Shown one piece after another: positions 54,852 through 64,000 of a stretch of 64,000 nucleotides of DNA (its first letter is position 1; every line of letters starts with the position of its first letter). The DNA lies in the NCBI RefSeq assembly GCF_003597395.2, contig NC_133790.1, positions 17,854,095 through 17,918,094 on the forward strand, written 5' to 3'. The notes beneath the pieces were generated by a model that was given only the letters and a program-made list of their open reading frames with translations, did not search any database and had not been told where the DNA came from. Position numbers and translations under genes: made by a program. Origin of the DNA: Chelonoidis abingdonii. Its lineage: Eukaryota; Chordata; Testudines; Testudinidae.

Positions 54852-54872
54852 CATTTTACCATCTCACGGTGA
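54852..54872 (-). promoter_or_regulatory. U5 proximal sequence element (PSE)
   Basis: On the minus strand this is TCACCGTGAGATGGTAAAAT, fitting the vertebrate snRNA PSE (TCACCRTRA-N5-TNAAAR). It covers about -40 to -60 relative to the U5 start, the standard place for SNAPc. No TATA box follows, consistent with a Pol II snRNA gene. Confidence 0.85.
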
Positions 54873-55006
54873 CTTCACTGACCGCGGCCGGAACCCCGCC
54901 TGTTTACAGCCCAGCGCACCGGCCCGATCACACCGCGCGGTCGCTCCTCGGAACCAGGCTCTCCGGGACCAAACCCGGCCCGCGCACCAGGGCGGCGGCG
55001 GAGGGT

Positions 55007-55038
55007 GCGCAATGCATTCTGGGGATGGAAATTAGCAT
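55007..55038 (-). promoter_or_regulatory. U5 distal sequence element (SPH + octamer)
   Basis: On the minus strand an octamer-like ATGCTAAT (55031-55038) precedes an SPH/ZNF143 site CCCCAGAATGCATTGCGC (55007-55024). They lie at about -195 to -226, where snRNA enhancers sit. Oct-1 and ZNF143 are the expected binders. Confidence 0.8.
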
Positions 55039-55854
55039 TGCCGGGGAGGTGGGAGAGCGCAGGAGGAGCCCAGCCTCTGAGCTGCGGCTGCCGCTCCTGG
55101 GACGCGGCTCCGGGCGGGGCGGCGGCTCCCGGGATCCCAGCAGCTGCCCGGGCGCAGCCCCGCGCACTGGTTACCGGGGGCACCCGGGGCCGCGCGGGAG
55201 ACGCCTCAGGCCGGGAGCCTGCGGGGCGGGCGGTGCAGCCGGGCTCGGGGCGCTGGTCGCTCCCGTTTGCCCGCGGGAAAGGGCCAGTGCAAGGGCCAGT
55301 GAGCTGGTAGGGCCGGACCGGCCATTGCCCGGAGCCTGCAGGGGGTCCCGCCCCCTGTGATCAGTACAGCCCGCCCGGAGCAGCAGAGAGCTCCCGGCTT
55401 GTGCCCAGCAACGTGCTCTGAGGCTCCGGGAAATGGTCTCTTGGGGCTGATTCTGCAATAGTTACTCCGGTTATGAGCACTTACGTTCCTGACTAGGACT
55501 CCTCACGTAAGTGCTCACCCAGGTAATGGTTGCCCAGTCTAGCTCCAGGGTTCTCAGACTAAGAACTGCAGTTAGGCGCAGCAAGTTATTAATGACTATT
55601 ATTTAATATTTTTAATATGGCTACACCCAGCAGCTCCAATCAGGGCTCCACTGCTCTGGGGCTTGACAAAGAGGTAGGAAAAGTCCCGGCCCCGCAGAGT
55701 TTACAGTGAAAGAAGACAAGTGTTATACAAAATGTGGGGGAAAGGGAGACAAAATCTCTTAAAAATCCCCATAAAATCCTCTCCTCCTGTCAGGACTCTT
55801 GAAACCTGAGCATGAGATCAATTGATCTCCAGCTAATTGAGGCACTAGGACAGC

Positions 55855-56495
55855 TTTGAGATTTTAAGTTTAAAATTTTTATTAAAATGATGTTTAAAAA
55901 AAGTGAACGGTACAGAGTTTAAGCATAGAAATTTCTGGTTATCAGGGAATAACATACAGATTATCGAGGCATGCGAAGTCTGGTTTAAGAACAGGTGGCA
56001 TAAGGAATACATAATCTGTAATATCCCTGATTGGGGGGCAAAGGTTGATGCATCAAAGTATAGACACTGAGATATGAGGGTATGTTGTTCATATAATGGC
56101 TATGTTTGGGTGTGGAATATAATGAGTGCATATGATTACGAGGATGGATTGACCCTCATTTGGTGAGATTTAATGTTCAGGGAGTTTATGGTTCCAGGTA
56201 ATGTGATCCAACAGACAAAGCCTCTTGGTCCCTTTCTCATAGTCAAAGAACAATGTCGCTCTGGCTCACACCTCCTGGTACTGTCAGTGGCCAGTGATGT
56301 GTACGATGTAGATGTCCCTGGACAACTGGATAGTGTCCGAGACCATGAGGGGCTGCATGAGCCGTGCATAATGCAACCGATCCCGCAGGTCCGCAGCACA
56401 CGCTCGTTGCAGGGGTCCCAGGTGCCCAGGGCTTCGACAATCAGGGCGTCCGTCTGCACCTTATAGCCCATCGCTCTCAGGATGTCAGCCAGGGA
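55855..56495 (-). mobile_element. R2-like non-LTR retrotransposon, 3' end fragment
   Basis: On the minus strand, MGYKVQTDALIVEALGTW then DPCNERVLRTCGIG is the tail of the ORF of a restriction-like-endonuclease LINE, as I recall it from turtle R2-type elements. A frameshift breaks it after CGIG. Its 3' UTR-like stretch (GATATTACAGATTATGTATT, CTGTATGTTATTCCCTGATA) matches the 3' part of the opposite-strand copy at 58085-58850. Confidence 0.65.
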
Positions 56496-56499
56496 GGGG

Positions 56500-57073
56500 G
56501 GGCTGGTTTACAAACTGGCCAATTAAATTCAAATGTTGAGAAATGCAAAGTGATGCACACTGGAAAGAAATAATCCCAACTATACATATAAAATGATGTG
56601 TTCTGAATTAGCTGTTAACCACTCAAGAAAGAGATCTTGGAGTCACCATGGATAATTCTCTGAAAACTTCAGCTTAATGCATAACAGCAGTCAAAGAGGC
56701 TGTCAGGAAAGGGATAGAAAAATAAGAGAAAATATCAAAATGCCACTATATAATCGTTGGTGCACCCACACCTTGAATACTGTGCCCAGTTCTGGTGGCC
56801 CCACCTGAAAAAGGGTATAATGGAACTGGAAAACATTCAGAGCAGGGGAGCAATGATGATGAAGAGCATGGAATGGCTTCCCTATGAGGAGAGACTAAAA
56901 ACATTAGTGCTGTTCAGTTTAGAGAAGAGGCAACTAAAGAGGAATCTCATAGCCGTCTATAACATGCTGAAAGGTGTAGAAAAAGTGANTGGTACTGGCC
57001 ACGATCAGAGACAGGATACTGGGCTAGATCAACCATTGGTCTGACCCAGTATGGCAGTTCTGATGTTCTTACA
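56500..57073 (+). mobile_element. CR1 LINE 3' fragment
   Basis: It reads [19 protein letters not shown], then [20 protein letters not shown] and [10 protein letters not shown], typical of the end of the CR1 RT ORF, and then the CR1 3' UTR end GACCCAGTATGGCAGTTCTG. It has one undetermined base at 56989. It aligns with 52965-53605 but lacks a piece near 56700 and lacks the hairpin retroposon. Confidence 0.85.
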
Positions 57074-57127
57074 GGAAAATCTGGGGTCAAAGAATTAATT
57101 GTGATTTCTGCATAACATAATTTAGGC

Positions 57128-57808
57128 CAAGAGTCTCAAACTCAATTTACCTTAGGGCCAGTGCCGGTCCTCAAATCCTCCCAGCTGGACAAAAATGTCA
57201 CTCATGCTCCCCAGAACCCACCCCCCAAAACTCCTTCCCCCGAAACTCTGCCCCCCAACTATCTAAGGTTCTGTGAGGGAGCTTGAGTAGGGGAAGAGTT
57301 CTGGGGTAGGTGATTGGGGTGCAGGCTCTGGGAGGGAGTTTGGGTGCAAAAGGGTGAGAGGTTGGGCTCTGGGAGGGAGAAGGTCGGGGTGCAGGCTCTG
57401 GGAGGGAGTTTGGCAGCAAGAGGGGATATGTGGGGAGGAGGGTGCAGTCTCTGGGAGCAGGTCGGGTGGGGGCAGCGCTTACCTGGGGCTCCAAGGTGGG
57501 TTGGGCCAGGGCACAGATTCCCATTGGCCGCAGGGGTGCTCAGGATGCAATAGCGCGAAGGCACAGCCCCGCCCCAGGGCCGCAGGGGGGTGCCGACAGG
57601 CACCTGGAGCGAGCAGGTAGACCCTGCTCAGCTGTGCTGCTGGGGCCCTGGGCCACTGTAAACCTCCTGGGCAGAAGGGGAGTGCCTGGGGGCAGCACGT
57701 GGAGCCAAGGGAGAGACCCAGCCCCAAAACTGCTGGAGCCCAGCCGACCATGTTGGGGAGGTTTGCGGGCCGCAGGTGGCCTCTGGGCTGAGAGTTTGAG
57801 ACCCCTTC
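57128..57808. mobile_element. Non-autonomous hAT element, GC-rich
   Basis: The left end CAAGAGTCTCAAACTC and right end GAGTTTGAGACCCCTTC are inverted repeats. Flanks ATTTAGGC (57120-57127) and ATTTAGCC (57809-57816) are an 8 bp duplication with one mismatch. The interior has several copies of GCAGGCTCTGGGAGGGAGTT, a minisatellite-like array (about 57320-57450). This array creates the long overlapping ORFs here, which are not genes. Confidence 0.75.
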
Positions 57809-58084
57809 ATTTAGCCCAATATGAGTAACCTCTTTTTCCACCATTAAATAAGAGAAAACACGCAGCTAGAGCTAAATTCTGTGCCTAGGGCACACAGATT
57901 AGTTAATTTGGAAATGAAACAATGCACAAAGAAAATTACCATTTAATATATAAATTGCAAGTTATTTTTACATTATACAAGTATCGTGTTGATATACTAA
58001 ACAAACATACTCAACCTAACAGCAACAGGGGACACAAAATAGACCCAGTTTAGAAACAACCTCAGTAACACTAAATTCTAAACG

Positions 58085-58850
58085 TATTTATACCATCCCC
58101 GACACCGACAGCCCGCTGCACCCAGACATCGTCGTCACGGACGAGGAGCGGAAAAAGATGCTCCTCGTCGAGCGTGACGATTTCCCGTTCGAGAAACAGG
58201 ACCCGGCGTTCTGCGAAGCCCGAGCCCATAAACTCGAAAATACGCCCCCCTGACTGACACTTGGCAGCAAACGGCCTACAAGGTTTACACGACGCGCCTG
58301 ATCGTTCGGGCGCTAGGCGCCTGGGACTCCTGTATAACGTTATACTTAGGGCCTCTGGGCTGGGCCGTCGCTTTGTGCGACTCATGAGACGTGTTGATGG
58401 TCTCGGACACTATCTGGTGGTTCCTGGGACATTTACATCTGAACACATCACCGGCCCTGCCAATACCAGGGAGTGAGGCGATGTGCCTTCACGCACCCAC
58501 AGGGGGAGGAGAACCCTCTAAAACCCCCACTAAACATATATCCCCTGTAGTCCTAACCCAACTACCTGGGATCCCCACCATGTGAGGAGTCATCCTTGTC
58601 CGCATTACCCAACCCGCTTACTTTAATCATGGCTGAGCGGTAAGCCATTATATGAGTGATGTACCCTCACTGGCTCCCCTACCTGTATCTTGACCCCCCC
58701 AACATACACCCTGCATTGGGGACATTACAGACTGACATATCATATATGCCTAACCATAACCAACTACCAAGCATCCCCCCATACTCTGTATGTTCCCTGT
58801 GATACTGACTGACATTATCAAACTCTTTTGTATCATCTATTATTTAAATA
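58085..58850 (+). mobile_element. R2-like non-LTR retrotransposon fragment (RLE domain)
   Basis: In the frame beginning at 58101 the sequence reads LHPDIVVTDEERKKMLL, then VERDDFPFEKQDPAFCEARA. The PD motif followed by an acidic residue about 13-17 positions on fits the PD-(D/E)xK core of the restriction-like endonuclease in R2-type LINEs. A stop and frameshifts follow. Later pieces, in other frames, correspond to the element at 55855-56495 on the other strand. The 3' part is UTR-like. Confidence 0.65.
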
Positions 58851-59022
58851 ATCCCACATAAACATTTAAATCTGTTAAATATAAAAAATTCTCTCAAAAC
58901 CCCCCGATTGCCTACAAAATTTTTTTCTACATAAAACCCAATAACAACAAACATAACCTTATAAAAATAAACAAAATTTTTGGATATCATAAATGCTTTT
59001 TTTCTATTTTTGCACATTGGCG

Positions 59023-59141
59023 TAGCTTCACCGAAGTAAGCCTCAAAAAATGAAAGTAGAAACATCTAAAGTTCCTCTCCACGGAAATCTTTAGTAAAAG
59101 GCGAAAGATTTATAGCGATCCTGAAGGAGAAACCAGAGTAT
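59023..59141 (-). pseudogene. U5 snRNA, second copy with indels
   Basis: It aligns over its full length with the U5 at 54696-54812. Loop 1 (CGCCTTTTACT) and a U-rich Sm site are kept. Insertions break the 5' stem (three extra bases between 59114 and 59128) and one base is lost in the 3' stem-loop. The PSE is intact (59182-59202), but the SPH site near 59340-59360 has lost bases. If the base calls are right it is a pseudogene; if not, it may be a good gene seen through sequencing error. Confidence 0.75.
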
Positions 59142-59823
59142 ACCCTCGCACTCGCAGGAGGTGCTGCCAGGGGCAAGAGCCACATTTTACCATCTCACGG
59201 TGACTTCACTGACCCAGCCGGAACCCCGCCTGTTTACAGCCCAGCGCACCGGCCCGATCACACCGCGCGGTCGCTCCTCGGAACCAGGCTCTCGGCGACC
59301 AAACCCGGCCCGCGCCACCAGGGCGGCGGGCGGGAGGTGCGCAATGCTTCTGGATGGAATATTAGCATTGCCGGTGATGGTGGGTAGAGCGCAGGAGGAG
59401 CCCAGCCTCTGTAGCTGCGGCTGCCGCTCCTGGGACGCGGCTCCGGCGGGGCGGCGGCTCCCGGGATCCCAGCAGTGCCCGGCGCGCAGCCCGCGCATGG
59501 TTACCGGGGGCACCCGGGCCGCGCGGGAGGACGCCTCGGCCGGGACCTGCGCGGCGGGCGGTGCAGCCGGGTCGGGGCGCTGGTCGCTCCGTTTGCCCGC
59601 TCGGGAACAGGGCCAGTGCAAGGGCCAGTGAAGCTGGTAGGGCGGACCGGCCTTGCCGAGCCTGGCAGGGGTCCCGCCCCCTGGATCAGTACAGCCCCGC
59701 CCGCGAGCAGCAGAGAGGCTCCCGGCTTTGTGCCAGCAACGTGCCTCTTGAGGCTCCGGGAAATGGGTCTCTTGGGGCTGATTCTTTGCCAATAGTTTAC
59801 TCCGTGATTGAGCACTTACGTTC

Positions 59824-60231
59824 TGTGGTCGTTACACTTACAGGACAAATTCCAATTTAACTTAAACCGATTTTATAAAACATATTATAAAGTTGAATCG
59901 CGTCCACACTAGGCACATTAATTCGCTGGGTGCGTCCCATGGTCCGAGGCTAGCATCGAATTTTTCTTGGAGCAGTGCACTGTGCGGTAGCTACTGTAAA
60001 ATAATGAGGCCAATAACGTCGATTTGCATCCAAACACTAAGCCTAATCCGATATTAAGTAATGAAACCATCGATTTTAGCGTTCACTTACTCTCGTGTAA
60101 GGAGTATTAGAATCGATTTAAAGAGCCCTTTAAATCATATTAAAGAGCAGTGGTAGTGTGGATTGGGAGCAGCGTTTTAAATCGATTTAACGTGTCTAAA
60201 AGCGGTTTAACAGCGTTAGTGTGACCAGGCA
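59824..60231. mobile_element. MITE inserted in U5 unit copy 2
   Basis: About 408 bp is present in copy 2 and absent at the matching point of copy 1 (55490-55500). The ends are mutually inverted (TGGTCGTTACACTTACAG and TTAGTGTGACCAGGCA). The inside carries several ATCGATTTAAA-like words (AATCGATTTAAAGAGCCC, TTTAAATCGATTTAAC). I recall this as a Harbinger-related turtle MITE. The exact ends are uncertain by a few bases. Confidence 0.7.
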
Positions 60232-60550
60232 TAGGAACTCCTTCACGTAAGTGCTCACCCATGTAATTGGTGCCCAGTCTAGCTCCAGGGTTCTCAGACT
60301 AAGCACTGCAGTTATGGGACAGCAAAATTATAATGACTATATTTAATATTTTTGGCAATGCACCGAGAAGCCCGATCGGGATCAGAGCCCTACTGCTCTT
60401 GGGCTAGACAAAGAGGTAGAAAAGTTCCTGCCCTGACGCATACAGTGATAAGAAGACAAGTGTTATACAAAGTGTGAGGGAGGAAAAGGGATACAAAATC
60501 TCTTAAGATCCCCATCTTCCTCCTTCTCAAGACTCCTCAAACTGAACCAC

Positions 60551-62859
60551 AGCGCGTATGGCCCAGTGACTGCTGGCATTCCCAGAAACATACGTTCTGC
60601 ATCCTGCGGTGGTATTCTCAGAGAGTTATATCATTTTTATTGTAACTTGTTGAAATTTCAGGACTTTTAATTAGGGGGCAGACATGGGCGATTTTTCCTA
60701 CTGGGCAGCCGCTTTTTTTAAATAATTTCTTATTTAATTTTATTATATTTTGTCTTTTTTTATTTATTTTTATTAAATTTTTTAAATTATACAAATGTTT
60801 ATTCTTTTTGTGACCTCTTTAAAATTTTTAATTACGGCGACACTGACACGGAGTGCCACCCATCGCGCCGCATCCGTCTTCACCTCCTACTTCCTTGCTC
60901 GTAGCAAAGAAAAAAGCAGCAGCCAAACCACCACAACCAAAACCAGGCGGGGAACACGAGACTGATAGCCAAGCTCCGAAGTATATATCCCATCAGCGCT
61001 ATGGCAGCCCAGAGACATCACTTTCCAACCACCCAAAAAAGCTAACAAGCACAACGAACCCGATTACCAGTGATCTAACTGATAGCACCTGCAACCGCCT
61101 GGGGGAGCGAGAGCAAAGCAGGGGGGCCATTTAGGAGATATAATGCTGCGTTCCCATCCAACATAGCTAAACTAGCATTGTATCAAAACACACCCACATG
61201 AACGCAGGAGCCACGTCAAACAAGAAAACCGCACTATTACCATGGCCTGCCAATGCGAAGCGTTAATACTATGGATGCCCTGCGCAACTCCATGCAGCAT
61301 CGCCCTCGAGACTCCCTGCAACACCACCGAAAGCCACAAGAGCACCACACTTACATTCCAAACGACACATGCAACCAATGCAGACCTTGTAGATGAACCC
61401 ATCACATTATTTAGTCATAATGTAGCAGTGATACAAGTCTATATCACTGTACCGCAAGACACCCAACCAAGTACAAGCACCGATACTCGATTCTAGCAAT
61501 AAAATGCATATCTATCTCCTTAACATTTACTTCTCATCCTGTTGTATACACCCTCCCTCCATGGCCCGCCAAAACATTAGCTACAGAATGTCGCCTCCTA
61601 CGCCATCCCGACGGCAATAGCTCAGATAACCGAAAGGAAAGCGAAGAAGACCGAGAACCGCACGAAATGAACTGTTCTCAGGACATCATTCGCACAAGAT
61701 ACACGCAATAGACGAGACGTCAATCAGAATGAGTGAAAACCACCCACACATCACCACACCAAAAAAGAACCGGCTAGCAAAAAAAGTACACGGAACAAAC
61801 GAAAAGCCAAACAAAATCACAAACACCACAACAGGACCAACGGACCAAAAAAAAAACAAACCAAATACCACACCCAAAACGCAGGGCTAGGACGCCCAGA
61901 CGCTCAGACCCAGACCCACCGCAATAAAAGGCCAGAACGCAAATCAGGCACACCTCCAGGTGGCGGAAAGAAAGATGCTCCGCACACCACAACCCACGCA
62001 ACAACAATGCAGCTTGACTGCGTGCACAATCAACACTGATAATACCTCCAAACCAAATCGTGAACTACTCAGCAGAAGGCAGCGGAGCTGACAGAAGTGC
62101 CGCTGCAGCCATGTTAACACACACATCAAAGCTACCCCACCCGTATCCATATTCTCCCCTACACTCACCACGGACGTCAAACACTAACACAAACACATGC
62201 TCATGACACTGCCAAAACACCACGTAGAGGGAGACAGGCTTTCTGCACCTGCCACTACAACCCCCCACCTAGAGAACCAGATCCAACGCAAAAGGACTGT
62301 CATGTACGAGTGACCAAGAGCTATAATAGCCCTTTTCCTTACTACTCATATCCTTCTACACCAAGCACACCGCAGGCGGACTGAAATCACCTGATTTAAG
62401 TTCTCTGCCTCATTCTTATTACATCTAGCTATTCCTCATAAAGAACACATCCCAAGGGGACCCAGAAGAGAAGTGCGCCCTGTGTTTAGAAGGGAATGAA
62501 CCTACTATTATCGAAGCCAAACTACATGCATTTCTTAAACAATACTGACATGACTGTCATTCACTCAACGAATCCACATGATTTTTTAACCACAGACTCA
62601 CTCGCTTATCTCCCTTCACGCAAGCGCTAAGTCAACGGGACAAGCAGGCGTGGCTCGCTACAGCCGAATGACCCCAGTCACATCCAACACACCGGGGGCC
62701 CCAACGGGCCCCGCTTCCATAAGGCAGGCCCACAAACCCACAGCCCACGCCTCCACCCGTACCCAATAGGCCTGGACTGAAAACTCCGGTTTTTCAGGCA
62801 CACTTCTCATGTAGCACAACAACACTCCTAGTGTGACCTTCTAATCGCCCTAGTCTCTC
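60551..62859. other. Unassigned, low-quality-looking sequence
   Basis: An AT-rich run (60710-60830) is followed by sequence with no recognisable gene. From about 61690 to 61930 the plus strand is almost all A and C. The 93-codon ORF at 60853-61134 has no known domain. It may include the rest of the Harbinger element to the right. Confidence 0.35.
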
Positions 62860-64000
62860 TGGAACTGCTCATACTCAGCGGCCAGGTGGATTTGCCTCAT
62901 CCTCCCATCCCGCCATAAAGTGTCTCCCCCTTTACTCTCACGAGATTGTGGAGCACACAGCAGAGCAGCGAATAACAAATGCAATTGGTTTGGACTGCCA
63001 AAAATTAAGGTCGGACCAAGTAAGTAATGTTCGCCAGCCTCCCTTTTTAAACGGCCAAATGCACATCTAACCCCTCCTGCACTTGTCAGCTGTAGTTGAC
63101 GCTCTGACCACTGTCAGGTTCCTGTGTATGGCTTCATTGAGCCCTAGCATCAAGAGAGAGCGACTGGGCCCTTCAGCGCATAACGAAACGGCTAATTCAA
63201 CAATCCGACGGTATAGGAAAAACGGTATATTTTTCTGGTCTGTGGAGTAAATTCCTTGCCTGCAGCCGTTTAAACGAAAGTAGTGCTTCCTGAAAGACGC
63301 GAGCGTCACTTGAACCCTTCCTGAGCACAATCCCAAACACGTGGATTTGGTGAAACGTCCCTGATAGATCACCAGTCGCTTTGCAGCACACTGCAAAAGT
63401 ACCACCTCGGTTTACGATAACTCGGAAGACCTGGCCCCTGAGCGCTCTGGCCAAAAAAGATAGGATCATCGGTTCCATCTACTGGCCCAGCCCCACCAGT
63501 TAGGAACTTCCATCTACAGACCAAACAGCCATCCACTAATCACCGCAATGTTTACCAAAGAAGTCAAAGACCATTTCGTAGACAGCAGAACCCGAACCAA
63601 CTTTAACCGCATTGCCTTTGGCTTACTTGCATCACAGCACCCCCACAAGTAGAATTGCCACAACTCCAAATTGAATTACAAAAACCGAACTGCAACCCGC
63701 GTACCTGCTGCGCAGTACAACCAAACACCATGAAGCTCTCACAGAAGCGCATCAGTGCACCCTCGCCATACTCCACGGTGAAGGGCCTGCTCAGCTTAGT
63801 ATTATGGCGTTTCCGACGACAGCCGGGACACGCATGTCACCACAAGTCCCTCAAGAACAGCTGCCTCCTTACACCATCGCGAACACGCTCTCACTGCGAA
63901 CCACGCGCGAATCCGCTCCCACACAACGCCTGCAAACAACTACTGCCACGGTTCCCCAGTCTGTGCCTTGTTCCCATGTCCCAAAAATCGCCGTTCAATT
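62860..64000 (-). pseudogene. HARBI1-like (PIF/Harbinger) transposase, frameshifted
   Basis: PIF/Harbinger transposases are DDE nucleases. On the minus strand, alternating frames give recognisable pieces: YQGRFTKSTCLGL then SSDARVFQEALLSFKRLQ, which keep the Asp of the second catalytic block (DARVF) followed by FKRLQ, as in turtle HARBI1-like elements. The frame changes every few dozen codons, so no intact ORF remains. The element runs out of the window at 64000. Indel density is like that of U5 copy 2, so part of the damage may be sequencing error. Confidence 0.65.

Larger units (their letters stand above)
54540..55805. repeat. U5 duplication unit, copy 1
   Basis: This segment, comprising the 3' flank, U5, its GC-rich upstream region and a SINE-like tail, recurs in the same orientation at about 57985-60550. 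Copy 1 has the intact U5 and promoter motifs. The ends of the homology are approximate. Confidence 0.8.
57985..60550. repeat. U5 duplication unit, copy 2
   Basis: Same order and orientation as 54540-55805, but with many single-base insertions and deletions and two large insertions: the R2-like fragment (58085-58850) in its 3' flank and a MITE (about 59824-60231) beyond the GC-rich region. The indel style suggests either a decayed tandem duplicate or poorly corrected long-read sequence. Confidence 0.75.

Noticed and set aside
54869..55360. 163-codon plus-strand ORF, with overlapping ORFs on both strands
   Set aside because: It lies on the GC-rich upstream region of the U5 gene. All frames are open because of base composition, the protein is low-complexity Ala/Gly/Arg/Pro, and the duplicated unit does not keep the frame.
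57198..57844. Several overlapping ORFs of 80-130 codons
   Set aside because: They fall in a GC-rich hAT element with an internal minisatellite, open on both strands, with no domain.
59187..59792. 201-codon minus-strand ORF, the longest in the window
   Set aside because: It is the same GC-rich U5 upstream region in copy 2. It has no known domain and its composition mirrors the DNA.

Overview
This window is vertebrate nuclear DNA, most likely from a cryptodiran turtle. It has intron-rich genes with vertebrate splice signals and abundant CR1 LINE fragments. It also holds a tRNA-derived SINE with a CR1-like tail (the turtle Cry I type), several TSD-flanked hAT/mariner/Harbinger non-autonomous elements, MIR-like SINEs and a solo LTR. 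Background CpG is strongly depleted.

The core of the window is a head-to-head pair of single-copy genes whose ATGs are 879 bp apart. CDC45 lies on the minus strand (18 coding exons, 38216 down to 21375, 566 aa) and UFD1 on the plus strand (12 coding exons, 39096 to 50707, 307 aa). I rebuilt both exon by exon. All phases close, there are no internal stops, and both lengths equal those of the human proteins. CDC45 is the replication-fork helicase component (CMG). UFD1 is the ubiquitin-binding cofactor of p97/VCP, which also unloads CMG, so the two products act on the same machine. The shared promoter carries a perfect E2F site on the CDC45 side, several YY1-like sites, a CCAAT box and a ZNF143-like site.

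From 1 to about 17.9 kb there is no recognisable gene, only repeats: CR1 with a nested hAT MITE, a 1.63 kb element with very long inverted repeats, a Cry I SINE and MIR relics. An unexplained block at about 10.3-12.8 kb keeps CpG far above its surroundings. From 17.95 to 21.4 kb lies the probable CDC45 3' UTR, with an intron just after the stop codon.

From 50.7 to 64 kb the sequence changes character. It contains a minus-strand U5 snRNA gene (54696-54812) with a complete snRNA promoter (PSE, octamer-like and SPH/ZNF143 elements) and a 3' box. About 4.3 kb further on is a second, indel-riddled copy of the same unit. Between and within the two units lie CR1, hAT, a MITE and two opposed fragments of an R2-like (restriction-like-endonuclease) retrotransposon. 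The last 3 kb hold a decayed HARBI1-like transposase and low-quality-looking, strand-asymmetric sequence. The genes expected next to this pair in other vertebrates (CLDN5 on one side, MRPL40/HIRA on the other) were not seen.
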